Positions 1 through 7,370 of a stretch of 11,440 bases of DNA are shown here, piece by piece. The position numbers were made by a program, and so were the translations under genes. The notes beneath the pieces are model-generated. The model worked only from the letters and a program-made list of their open reading frames with translations, was not told the origin of the DNA and ran no database searches. Positions within the stretch are counted from its first letter, which is position 1. Each line of letters opens with the position of its first letter. The DNA is from Gemmatimonadota bacterium (GTDB lineage Bacteria > Latescibacterota > UBA2968): the NCBI GenBank assembly GCA_002714465.1, contig PAXL01000014.1, positions 1 to 11,440 on the forward strand, given 5' to 3'.

Positions 1-1222
1 AACCCCGCACCATATACGCCTGCAGCACCCCGCTCTCATCCGAATTGAAGAATCCGGATCGCCCGTTCGGTGACAGGAACGGATGGATATGGGTGTCCTT
101 CGTCCAGGATGATCCCGGGTCAGCCACCTTCCGTGCGTTCGTCATTGGACCGTTGTCTTCCTCCGGCATGTCGAACAGCCAGACAGTGCCGCCCCCGTCT
201 CTCGGTCCTACATCCGTGATCAGACGTCTCCCTCCGATGTCTGTGGCAAAGTGCCAGAAGTTGGGGCCGTCGAAGTCACGGGACAGGTCGTTTCTCCAGC
301 TGTTCGGTGCGTTGATTCCATCGTGACCCGAATGCGGTACTGCTTTGCTTGAGATGAGCTGCTGTTCCTCGGGGTCACGCGTGTTCGTGCTCGTGATGGC
401 GAAATCCGATCGTCCTACCCAACACTGGTGGCCCTGACAGTGTTCGTTCCCGTCACGTCCCCAGGGGAAGTTTCTGAAGTTCGTTCCGTCGTCGCGGATC
501 AGGTGGATGTCCGCACCTGCTCCGCTCACGAGCTGAATCAGGTCGCCCTTCGTGCTGACCGTGTTCCCGTGGTTCTCCTGGATCATGATGTCGTGGGATG
601 CGTCCGGGTCCGTCTGGCGTGTGTATTGAGGGTGGATGTTGCACCAGGATGTGCCCTCGAAGATCAGTCGGACCGATGGTTCGTCTATCTCGAAGACGAG
701 GAGACCCCAAGGTGCGCCGACCGTTTGCCCGTCTCCGAGGAATCCCGAGATCGCGATCCGCTTGCCGTCGGACGAAATTGTTGATAGCGGATAGGGGCGG
801 CTGAGACGGTAGCTCGTGTCAGGGATCGCGTGATCCAGCACGAACAGGGTCTCTCTATCACTACCGCTGAGCTTAACACGTTTCAGCGTAAGACGGCCAC
901 CATTCGTCTCTGTCTCGTCGACGAAATAGTATAGGTATTCGCCGTCAGGCGAGATCGATGGACCGGTCGTACCGGGCTCAGTCGTGATGGGGGTCAGGCT
1001 GCAGTTGTCTTCAAGGTTACAGAGTAGGAACTGATGCTCTGGGTCACGAGGGTCCGACCCGTGTGGGTGAGCCGATCGATGAATGATCAGTCGTTCCGAG
1101 TCTGGTGTGAAGATTTGCGCCTCCATATAGATGTGCGAAGACGGTAGCGCTTCATCCGTTAGCTGGATGATTTCGAGTGCCTTTCGATTGGCCGAGGGCA
1201 CGAGATCTGGACGTGGTTTCAT
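1..1222 (-). CDS. Oligogalacturonate-lyase-like (PL22-type) beta-propeller protein, 3' end outside window
   Basis: The frame is open from the ATG at 1222 to the left edge, giving 407 residues without a stop. AGGAGG lies 4 nt before the ATG and there is no signal peptide, so the product is probably cytoplasmic. Recurring blade motifs are visible, such as SPDGEYLYYF (91-100) and SSDGKRIAISG (150-160). From memory of the PL22 family, NIHPQY (195-200), DDGTNFR (244-250), QGHQCW (263-268) and THIHPFLSPNG (377-387) followed by FFNSDESG (391-398) match conserved PL22 segments. That family uses three His and one Gln to bind a metal and cleaves unsaturated digalacturonate by beta-elimination. H265, H378 and H380 sit at the His positions, but the Gln position appears to be Lys 376 or close to it. 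Family membership is fairly clear; pectin-fragment cleavage is inference, and a non-catalytic or differently specific relative is possible. No neighbour is an obvious pectin gene. Confidence 0.72.
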   Translation of the reverse strand, partial: MKPRPDLVPSANRKALEIIQLTDEALPSSHIYMEAQIFTPDSERLIIHRSAHPHGSDPRDPEHQFLLCNLEDNCSLTPITTEPGTTGPSISPDGEYLYYFVDETETNGGRLTLKRVKLSGSDRETLFVLDHAIPDTSYRLSRPYPLSTISSDGKRIAISGFLGDGQTVGAPWGLLVFEIDEPSVRLIFEGTSWCNIHPQYTRQTDPDASHDIMIQENHGNTVSTKGDLIQLVSGAGADIHLIRDDGTNFRNFPWGRDGNEHCQGHQCWVGRSDFAITSTNTRDPEEQQLISSKAVPHSGHDGINAPNSWRNDLSRDFDGPNFWHFATDIGGRRLITDVGPRDGGGTVWLFDMPEEDNGPMTNARKVADPGSSWTKDTHIHPFLSPNGRSGFFNSDESGVLQAYMVRG

Positions 1223-1365
1223 GGGGCCTCCTGAGAACGAGTATGTAAGATCAGACGTTTCGCAGGGATCGCAAACGGCTATGCGTCGGGTCGTAAACCG
1301 GGGCTGATGGTCAGGATATTCGGCAAGTGGGAGACAACCTTAGCAGTGGTACGAGACGCGCGACG

Positions 1366-1595
1366 TGACTAGTCCGAAAAGTGCGAAAGGGCATCATCGA
1401 TCGAAGCAGCTTCTTGCGAGGCTGAACACCCACGATCCGTTTGTCCAACTGACCGTTCGATTAAAGTATCAGGCAGGTGGCATACTTATTCACGTGCTAC
1501 ATGTCCGCCAGCATTTTGGCAGTATGTCGCGTGTCGCCACGTTGGGTGAGCGGCACGCGGACGTCGTTCGCATCGAATGCGACGAGGATAACGAA
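1366..1595 (-). pseudogene. Decayed C-terminal half of a second thioredoxin domain
   Basis: Reading straight on past the stop codon (1596-1598) of the neighbouring thioredoxin gene, in the same frame, gives a degraded copy of that gene's C-terminal half. Matching pieces are VAFDAND (intact gene VKLDAEND), a GD pair, K.LA, TCLIL (identical in both) and SNGQLDKRIVG (intact PNGKLLKKLVG). The remnant has in-frame stops at 1497-1499 (TAG) and 1461-1463 (TAA). It lacks the N-terminal part that would hold the CxxC, and the cis-proline segment IPT has become YAT. It has no start codon or ribosome binding site of its own. It probably comes from a tandem duplication followed by deletion, or from loss of a once longer two-domain protein. 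Frame continues to a stop at 1311-1313, but resemblance fades near 1366. Confidence 0.75.
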
Positions 1596-2051
1596 TCAGT
1601 GAGTTTGAGACGCCAGAGGAGACCGGAGGAATGCTAAAAAGTCTTCCGGCGGATGATAGCCGACGAGCTTCTTGAGAAGCTTACCGTTCGGTGCAAGAAT
1701 CAGACAGGTGGGAATCGTCGTCACGCCGTACTTCCTCGCCAGTTTGCGCGAGTTGAGCGTTTCGTCTCCGATGCGGGCCATCGGCGTATCGTTTTCCGCA
1801 TCCAGTTTGACGGTCGTGTAGTGCTGTTTGAGGACAGCCTTGACGTCATCCCGCGAGAGGACGCGGCGGTCGAGTTTCTTGCAGTAGGCGCACCAGTCAG
1901 TGTAAACCTCGACCATAACCAACGTGTCCGTGCTGTCCGCGCGAACCAAGCCTCTAGGATAGGTAAGCCATTCTGCTTCGACTGATCCACCAAAGAGAGA
2001 GACGAACGCGATTCCGGAAACGATGGCTCTTATGCTGCGCATAAGCCTCAT
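1596..2051 (-). CDS. Exported thioredoxin-fold protein with WCAYC active site
   Basis: This 151-residue protein has a short basic N terminus and a hydrophobic segment (about 9-26, ending near VEA), consistent with a signal peptide and a periplasmic location. The thioredoxin active site is TDWCAYCKKL (51-60, Cys54 and Cys57). TTIPTCLIL (111-119) supplies the cis-proline (Pro114), and APNGKLLKKLVGY (120-132) is the usual closing strand region. The W-C-x-Y-C-K form resembles thioredoxin_7/SoxW- or DsbD-gamma-like domains that reduce periplasmic disulfides. The start at 2051 is one of two close candidates: an ATG three codons later (2042) is preceded by GAGG at short spacing, whereas the first has no clear ribosome binding site. 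It lies downstream of a TonB receptor whose plug contains a Cys pair; a redox link is only inference. Confidence 0.85.
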   Translation of the reverse strand: MRLMRSIRAIVSGIAFVSLFGGSVEAEWLTYPRGLVRADSTDTLVMVEVYTDWCAYCKKLDRRVLSRDDVKAVLKQHYTTVKLDAENDTPMARIGDETLNSRKLARKYGVTTIPTCLILAPNGKLLKKLVGYHPPEDFLAFLRSPLASQTH

Positions 2052-2123
2052 AGGTAGAAGGGAAGTGTAGATTAACGCCGAGATGCGGGTCTTCTGACGA
2101 ATTGGGAACCTCTAAAGCTTGGC

Positions 2124-2351
2124 CTATCTCGGTCGGATCTCAGTCCACAAGGTAGGCAGGGGGGAAGTGGGTCGTGTAGCGTCGCCCCCATGAAGTGTCG
2201 TGGCATTCCAACTCGAGGCCCTGTCAACGGTGAACTTGAGATCCCGTCCCGGATGAATGCCGACAGGCGCCACCACCGTGTAGTGGTCGTGGTTGAGAAT
2301 AGGGCTCACACACCTCCTTGTGTAAGCTAAGTCCTCCGTTCTGGAGCCCAT
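2124..2351 (-). CDS. Small hypothetical ORF directly behind a TonB receptor
   Basis: This 75-codon frame begins one base after the receptor stop codon (TGATATG), an arrangement suited to translational coupling. The same TGATATG junction occurs in this window between the intact merC-like gene and the small membrane protein behind it. I do not recognise the product. It has no signal peptide or membrane segment, one Cys, and a His-containing stretch NHDHYTVVAPVGIHPG (20-35). An AGGAGG inside the frame (about 2310) has no standard start codon at a useful distance. It may be a real small gene, the remnant of a larger one, or an open frame by chance. Apart from it, I see nothing else in the 2052-2352 gap. 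Confidence 0.3.
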   Translation of the reverse strand: MGSRTEDLAYTRRCVSPILNHDHYTVVAPVGIHPGRDLKFTVDRASSWNATTLHGGDATRPTSPLPTLWTEIRPR

Positions 2352-2352
2352 A

Positions 2353-4635
2353 TCAGTAGGCTACCTTCATCGATGCCGTGATGGTCCGCGGTTGTCTTGG
2401 TCCGTAAATGTAGCCTGCGTCGCGATCAATGCCCTGATCGAAGTCGCTCTGGTAGCCGTTGAAGATGTTTTTGATTCCAACCTTGATTTCCAGTTCCGGA
2501 AGCTGTCCTCCGAGCCCTAGGTCGAGATCGAATGATGCGTTCGCCTCCCAGAAGGCATCTGATCGCTCGAGCCGATCTTCTGCGATGTAGCCGGCCAAAT
2601 GTGGCACATCCATCGGACCTGTGTAGATACCAGAAACCGCCGCGCTCGCGAAGGACGCGAACTGCCAGGATGCGGCGTAGTAGCCGTAGAGACCCGGAGT
2701 ACGAAGCATTAGATCCGAGAACAGTCCGTCTGCCCACTCGACCGGGTCGTCATACCGACTCGACTGCAGGGTCAGGCCAGCTTGGAACGAAGTCTTCCAC
2801 GTCGAGGCTCGGAGATCTAGTGTTGCCCCTTTCACAACCGCACTGCCTCCGTTCTTCTTCAGGAGCAGGAAGTTGCCGGCCGTATCCTCACCGTTGTCCT
2901 CGAGGATAAAAGCGTCTGTCACCTTCGTGTAGAAGCCCTCAAGCGTGAACCCCCAGTAGTAGTCTGGGTTACTGTAGGAGTGGTCGTAGGAACCTGAGCT
3001 GCTCCAGGATCGCTCCGTGCCAAGATCAGGAGCGAGCTCGATCAGGAGAGCCTCGCCTGAGACGGACTCTATGTGCAGGTCCTCGTCGAAGGTCTGCGGG
3101 GCGCGATAGCCGGTCGAGCCGGAAAGGCGGATCTGGCTTTCCCCGTTCAGGCGAAGCAGCAGGTTCGCACGCGGGCTGACGATCGGATTGTCGACGAACG
3201 AATGCTTGTCGAGGCGAGCGCCCAGGAGCAGGTTCACGAGTTCGACTGGCTTCCAATCCGTCTGTGCATAAGCGCCGACCGTTGTGATCGACTGATCCGT
3301 GAAGCGTTGGTATCCGACGATCTCGTCTTCAAGACGGTTGTACTTGAGGTCTGCTCCGAAGGTCAGGTCGTTCGTCGAGGACGCAGACCTTGAGTAATGG
3401 CCTCCTGCCGCGATTGTGCGATCCAGGGACTCACCATAAGCGTTTGGGTCGCGCCCTGCACCGTAGTAGCTGTCTCGTGATGTCCGCTGCGCGGAAAGGT
3501 AGAACTCGACCTCGTTCAGTTCGTCCGTCGCGAGCACGTTCTCATACGCCACGCTTCCGCCGATGACCGTATGCTCAAGCCATTCGGCGATGTCTGCTTC
3601 GTGGGGTTTGAACTCGAAGCGGTTTCCGCCTCGGCGGTCTTCGTTCAGGCTGTGGAATTCGAAGGTAAGCTTGCTCAGGAGACTCGGTCTAAGGTGGCTG
3701 CGCAGGCCGAAGGAGGCGTTCTGGAGCTTTACGATCTCCGAGAAGTCGTCATGGTCGTGGTCGTAGGGCGAGCGCGAACGGGCCAGACCAAACAGCGAGA
3801 CACCGGCACGCAGATCGTCGGATACATAGGTGGTCGAGACGCTGACCTTGTGGTCATCTGCTCCCCCGTTGAGGAATGATTTTGAGGCGGTGACGTCGAA
3901 GCCCGTTTTGATCGCCTCTCGCGTGATGACATTGACCGTCCCAGCAATCGCGTTACCGCCGTAGAGGGCCGAACCGCCGCCGCGAACGACTTCGATCTGC
4001 TCGACCATTGATGTCGGGATTTGCTCGAGACCATAGACGCCGTTGAGAGCGCTGAAGATCGGTCGACCGTCGATCAGGATCTGCGAGTAGCCCCCCTCGA
4101 GTCCGTTGATTCGGAGCTGAGTGAAGCCGCAGTTCTGACAGTTGTTCTCCACGCGAAGACCCGGCTGGAAGACGATGCCATCGGCAAGCGTTTCGGACTG
4201 TGTGTCCGCGAAAAGTTTGTCGTCGACTATGTTGACGATGACCGGGACGTCGCGCTTGTGTTTCTTGGTGCGGGTCGCGGTGATGACCATATCCTTGCCA
4301 CGCAGGTCGGATTCTGTCAGCTTGATCACGAGACCATTGCGTCCTGTCTCATGGCCAACCTGAACTTCCGTCTGGCCGTAACCGACCATCGAGACGCGGA
4401 TCGTGAACTCGTCCGATACGACTTGTTTGAGAATGAAGTGTCCTTCTGAGTCGGCAACGGAACCTATTCCTGTTCCCAAGACGACGACGTTTGCCCCAGG
4501 AAGAGGTTCACCCGTTAAGAAGTCGACCACGGTACCGTTGACCGGCCCCTGTTCCGCTGAAAGGGGCATCGCAAGCAGCAGACCTAGCACAACCAGCTTG
4601 AGAATGCATGTCGGAATATGTCGTAAGTCGTCCAT
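2353..4635 (-). CDS. TonB-dependent outer-membrane receptor with CQNCGF plug motif
   Basis: I chose the ATG at 4635 (760 residues). It gives a good signal peptide (hydrophobic CILKLVVLGLLLAMPLSA) and has AAAGG 8 nt upstream; the frame could open further out only at a TTG. The order is a CarboxypepD_reg-like domain (VNGTVVDFLTGEPLPGANV onward), then a plug with RDVPVIVNIVDD, then ENNCQNCGFTQLRINGLEGG, ILIDGRPIFSALNGVYGLEQIP, and IEVVRGGGSALYGGNAIAG. A beta-barrel follows, ending in an aromatic Tyr after PRTITASMKVAY. Receptors with a CQNCGF plug are a recognisable group in Bacteroidota and relatives; I do not know a proven substrate. The neighbouring metal genes make a metal or metal chelate the likeliest cargo. 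The Cys pair could bind metal or form a disulfide, and a thioredoxin-fold protein is encoded shortly downstream. Confidence 0.92.
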   Translation of the reverse strand: MDDLRHIPTCILKLVVLGLLLAMPLSAEQGPVNGTVVDFLTGEPLPGANVVVLGTGIGSVADSEGHFILKQVVSDEFTIRVSMVGYGQTEVQVGHETGRNGLVIKLTESDLRGKDMVITATRTKKHKRDVPVIVNIVDDKLFADTQSETLADGIVFQPGLRVENNCQNCGFTQLRINGLEGGYSQILIDGRPIFSALNGVYGLEQIPTSMVEQIEVVRGGGSALYGGNAIAGTVNVITREAIKTGFDVTASKSFLNGGADDHKVSVSTTYVSDDLRAGVSLFGLARSRSPYDHDHDDFSEIVKLQNASFGLRSHLRPSLLSKLTFEFHSLNEDRRGGNRFEFKPHEADIAEWLEHTVIGGSVAYENVLATDELNEVEFYLSAQRTSRDSYYGAGRDPNAYGESLDRTIAAGGHYSRSASSTNDLTFGADLKYNRLEDEIVGYQRFTDQSITTVGAYAQTDWKPVELVNLLLGARLDKHSFVDNPIVSPRANLLLRLNGESQIRLSGSTGYRAPQTFDEDLHIESVSGEALLIELAPDLGTERSWSSSGSYDHSYSNPDYYWGFTLEGFYTKVTDAFILEDNGEDTAGNFLLLKKNGGSAVVKGATLDLRASTWKTSFQAGLTLQSSRYDDPVEWADGLFSDLMLRTPGLYGYYAASWQFASFASAAVSGIYTGPMDVPHLAGYIAEDRLERSDAFWEANASFDLDLGLGGQLPELEIKVGIKNIFNGYQSDFDQGIDRDAGYIYGPRQPRTITASMKVAY

Positions 4636-4660
4636 ACAGTAGGCCTTTGGAGGAGCGGCA

Positions 4661-4689
4661 AAGCTAAAAGGCTTCTGTCGGGCTGTCAA
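4661..4689 (-). promoter_or_regulatory. Candidate sigma-70-like promoter for the CQNCGF receptor
   Basis: On the minus strand a perfect TTGACA (4689-4684) is followed after 17 nt by TAGCTT (4666-4661), a weak -10 element. This places transcription start roughly 15-20 nt before the ATG at 4635. Just upstream (4690-4720) is an AT-rich stretch with the imperfect palindrome TAGTCTAGGCTA (4700-4711), which could be an operator. The -10 is poor, so this is tentative. Confidence 0.3.
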
Positions 4690-4725
4690 TAATATATTTA
4701 GTCTAGGCTAATAATTGTATCGAGT

Positions 4726-4746
4726 AAAAAAGCTCAGTGCTTTTTT
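4726..4746 (-). terminator. Short hairpin AAAAAAGC / GCTTTTTT, possible bidirectional terminator
   Basis: A perfect 8-bp inverted repeat (AAAAAAGC, loop TCAGT, GCTTTTTT) lies 14 bp after the stop of the nuclease remnant and upstream of the next receptor. The T-run could end transcription on either strand. The stem has only two G-C pairs, so it would be weak. Confidence 0.4.
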
Positions 4747-4759
4747 CAGTTCCGGTTGG

Positions 4760-4969
4760 CTAGAGAAGTTGGAATCGTGAGAGGACGGGATCGTGATCGC
4801 TGGCGGGGTCTGGAAACTCCGAATTGAAGTGGGCGATCCCCTTGATGACGGCATAATGGGCGACAAGCGGCGAGCTGTGGTTGCCCCCCTGGACCTGTGC
4901 GATCGTGACCGACTTTCCGGCGTGTACCATGGATGTAGAAAACGGTAACAACAGAATGAGATTACGCAT
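4760..4969 (-). pseudogene. Internally deleted ExeM/NucH-type extracellular nuclease remnant
   Basis: This 69-codon frame joins the two ends of a much larger secreted nuclease. Residues 1-18 are a signal peptide (MRNLILLLPFSTSMVHAG). Residues 19-45 (VTIAQVQGGNHSSPLV and VIKGI) match the opening of ExeM-type nucleases, where a segment like IQGSG..SPLVG..V.VEGIV begins an OB-like domain. Residues 48-69 (FNSEFPDPASDHDPVLSRF) match the extreme C terminus of the endonuclease/exonuclease/phosphatase domain, whose SDHDPV motif carries catalytic residues. These proteins usually have several hundred residues, so the whole middle is missing, with the join near codons 45-48. The reading frame survives across the join and the start has an AGG 8 nt upstream, so a short exported peptide could still be made, but it cannot be an active nuclease. 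Confidence 0.75.
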
Positions 4970-5099
4970 TGTGAAAGCCTCGGGGTCTCTTCGGGAATCA
5001 GCGAGGAAGAGTGTACAATCTGGCTATCACAACAACGTTACGGCAGGATTACGCGGCGAGCCGAAGCGGAAAGTGAGCTAAGCCTAGTTCTCTCAAAGG

Positions 5100-7370
5100 C
5101 TAAAAGTAGGAAATCCGATAGTTTAGACGCAGGTTGCGGCCTGACTCTGGCATCACCGATCGAATGCGCGAGAGGTGATTGCGATACTCCGTGTTGGCCA
5201 TGTTATCGAGAGTTAGCGTCCAGCTATGACGGATTTGGTCGCCTGAGAGTTCTTTCTGCGCATACAGACCAAACACAGCAAACGCGGCCGTCGGCATTTC
5301 GAATCTGTCTACGCGGTCCTGTTGGGCAGCCACCTCGGCATTTGCCCCGACCGTCAGCCAAGGATGTCGGTATTCGAGTGTACCGTTCACCTTCAGCGGC
5401 GGGATCCCCGGCAAAGGTAGGTCGTCATCCCTGTTCTCGGCGTGAATGTAGCTGACGCCGATTTCCGCCAGAAGGCGATCTGCGGGACGGGTGGCTAGAC
5501 GGAACTCTGAACCGAGAAATCTAGCATCGACACCATCGATCGCGTAGATCGGGAGTAGCAACGCGAAGTTGATGTCACCCGTGTTGCGCGGCGTCAGGAA
5601 GTTCGCATACTCGCTCCAGAAGCCAGTCGCGAGCAAATCGATGCCCTGATTTCGGTAGTGTAGGAAAGCCTCCAGTCCGAAGCTTCTCTCCGACCTGAGT
5701 GTCGCGTCACCCACCTCGAACGTATACGCTGCCAGATGAGGGCCTTCGTTGTAGAGCTCCTCGATCGTCGGAATCCGCTCTGATCTGCTGACCGAGAATC
5801 CGGCCGCGAGCCGATCGGAGATCGACACGAGCGGGCTGACCGCCGCAGACCAGCCGTGGAAGTTTCTGTCCAAATCCCCAGACCCCTCGCGAGCGCGTTC
5901 GGAGTCTCTAGGGTTCAGAAAAGAGAAGGCGTAACGTCCTGCGACCTGCAGCTCGAAGCGTTCTCTCGATGCTTCGTGATACGCGCTCAGGGTGCCAGAA
6001 AGCTGACTGGTTGGCGGCGTGAACACGAACGCCCCGAGCTCGAGTTCGTAGTGTGAGAGGCTGGCGCCCAGGATCGTCTTCGACCGGCCATCACCAGGCC
6101 CAACGTGCAGACTCAGATCACCACGGTAGTCATGGAACAGGAACTCCGCGCCGATGTTCCCATTCGACTCGAACTCGAAGTGATGGTAGTGGGTACGAGC
6201 GAAAGAAGCCTCGAGCCGATCCAGCGACTCACCCTCGAACTTATAGGATGCATTCGCATCGAAGACCCGTCTCAAGATGTCAATGTCCGCCCCGTTCGGA
6301 TGACCCCCGATAAAGCCACCGGGAATCCCATAGTCCGTGTTGAACTGGTCAAAACTGGCACCGACATACCCACGTTCTCCGGCATAGGAGACGCCGGCGA
6401 TCAGGGTGTTAGTGTTGATCTCTGTGTTATCGAGCTCCCCGATCGGTGTCTGCTGATTCCGGGTATCTCGGTATGTCGTTTCCCCGGACACACCGAGAGG
6501 ACCGAGGGGGGCGACGATTGACATTGCCAGAAGGCCGCCGCGGTTTACGGTCGACCCACGTAAATCGATTGTGCCCCAGGCTTGTGTGGGGAGTGTTCTG
6601 GGGAACTTATTCTTGACGACGTTTATCACGCCGCTGTTGGCAGACGATCCGTAAAGGAGGGATCCCGGCCCACGGATGATCTCGATCTGCTCGAGGTTGA
6701 ACATCTCGAGTGTCATCGCGTGATCCGCCGAGGTGCCCGAGAGATCGCGGGACTGCAATCCGGCCTGAGTGATCTGGACGCGATCGCCACTGAGGCCGCG
6801 TATCACGGGGCGAGCGGGGGCCGGCCCCATGCTTCGGATACCGACCCCCACCTCGTTCCTGATCGTCTCAGCAAGCGTAAGGCTGTAGTTCTTTTCCAGG
6901 TCCTTCCCGCTTAGGATCCCCAACGATTCCTGGAACTCCTCGAAACGCGTGTCCGGGGAATGGGACAGGACATCGATACCCTGCAAGAGCAGCACCCGGG
7001 GCTCCAGCTCCACCCGAAGAGCTGAGACCACTTCTCCGGAGATGCTGACCTCACGCGATAAACCGCGGTACCCGATCCTAGAGAAGGAGAGGACATGACT
7101 GCCGGTCGACAGCGTGAACATAAACTGACCATTGTCGTCGGTCGATGTCCCACGCGGTGTGCCTGACAGACGCACCGCCACCTCTTCAACCGGTTGTTTA
7201 GTTTGGCTATCGACGACATAGCCCACCACATCGACCGGCTGTTCGGAGTTAGAGAATCCCGCGAGGAGGAAGAGAAGGACAAGTGACCCGATCCATCTTT
7301 CGCTGATGAAGTAGGGGTAGACTGGTTCCTTCCTCTTCCGGTCCCCGCGGAGCCTAGTTAGACGGTGCAC
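5100..7370 (-). CDS. ZnuD-like TonB-dependent receptor, probable zinc uptake
   Basis: From the GTG at 7370 this is 756 residues. No ATG, GTG or TTG in frame lies between that GTG and the hydrophobic signal segment (IGSLVLLFLLAGF), so GTG is the best start although it has no clear ribosome binding site. It overlaps the lipoprotein gene by 17 nt, which suggests translational coupling. Domains in order: basic n-region and signal peptide, CarboxypepD_reg-like domain (VVGYVVDSQTKQPVEEVAV), and a plug with RPVIRGLSGDRVQI, TSADHAMTLEM and IEIIRGPGSLLYGSSANSG. Then a beta-barrel ends in Phe. The RPVIRG..GDRV...D.S..S.DHA pattern and the barrel piece ARTHYHHFEFESNG (about 6160-6200), followed by an aromatic/acidic strand, resemble ZnuD of Neisseria, which imports zinc. 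Zinc as substrate is inference from this resemblance and from the neighbours; another divalent metal or a chelate is possible. Confidence 0.88.
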   Translation of the reverse strand: MHRLTRLRGDRKRKEPVYPYFISERWIGSLVLLFLLAGFSNSEQPVDVVGYVVDSQTKQPVEEVAVRLSGTPRGTSTDDNGQFMFTLSTGSHVLSFSRIGYRGLSREVSISGEVVSALRVELEPRVLLLQGIDVLSHSPDTRFEEFQESLGILSGKDLEKNYSLTLAETIRNEVGVGIRSMGPAPARPVIRGLSGDRVQITQAGLQSRDLSGTSADHAMTLEMFNLEQIEIIRGPGSLLYGSSANSGVINVVKNKFPRTLPTQAWGTIDLRGSTVNRGGLLAMSIVAPLGPLGVSGETTYRDTRNQQTPIGELDNTEINTNTLIAGVSYAGERGYVGASFDQFNTDYGIPGGFIGGHPNGADIDILRRVFDANASYKFEGESLDRLEASFARTHYHHFEFESNGNIGAEFLFHDYRGDLSLHVGPGDGRSKTILGASLSHYELELGAFVFTPPTSQLSGTLSAYHEASRERFELQVAGRYAFSFLNPRDSERAREGSGDLDRNFHGWSAAVSPLVSISDRLAAGFSVSRSERIPTIEELYNEGPHLAAYTFEVGDATLRSERSFGLEAFLHYRNQGIDLLATGFWSEYANFLTPRNTGDINFALLLPIYAIDGVDARFLGSEFRLATRPADRLLAEIGVSYIHAENRDDDLPLPGIPPLKVNGTLEYRHPWLTVGANAEVAAQQDRVDRFEMPTAAFAVFGLYAQKELSGDQIRHSWTLTLDNMANTEYRNHLSRIRSVMPESGRNLRLNYRISYF

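Noticed and set aside
1241..1256. Third copy of the operator motif (GTATGTAAGATCAGAC) before the PL22-like gene
   Set aside because: Only 11 of 16 bases match site A and there is little symmetry; several such matches are expected by chance in a window of this size.
1365..1637. Plus-strand 90-residue ORF
   Set aside because: It is the antisense shadow of the thioredoxin remnant; the minus strand shows recognisable thioredoxin residues, the plus strand none.
4689..4689. TTG at 4689 as start of the CQNCGF receptor
   Set aside because: It would add 18 residues before a good signal peptide, and this TTG is part of a likely -35 TTGACA; the ATG at 4635 is better.
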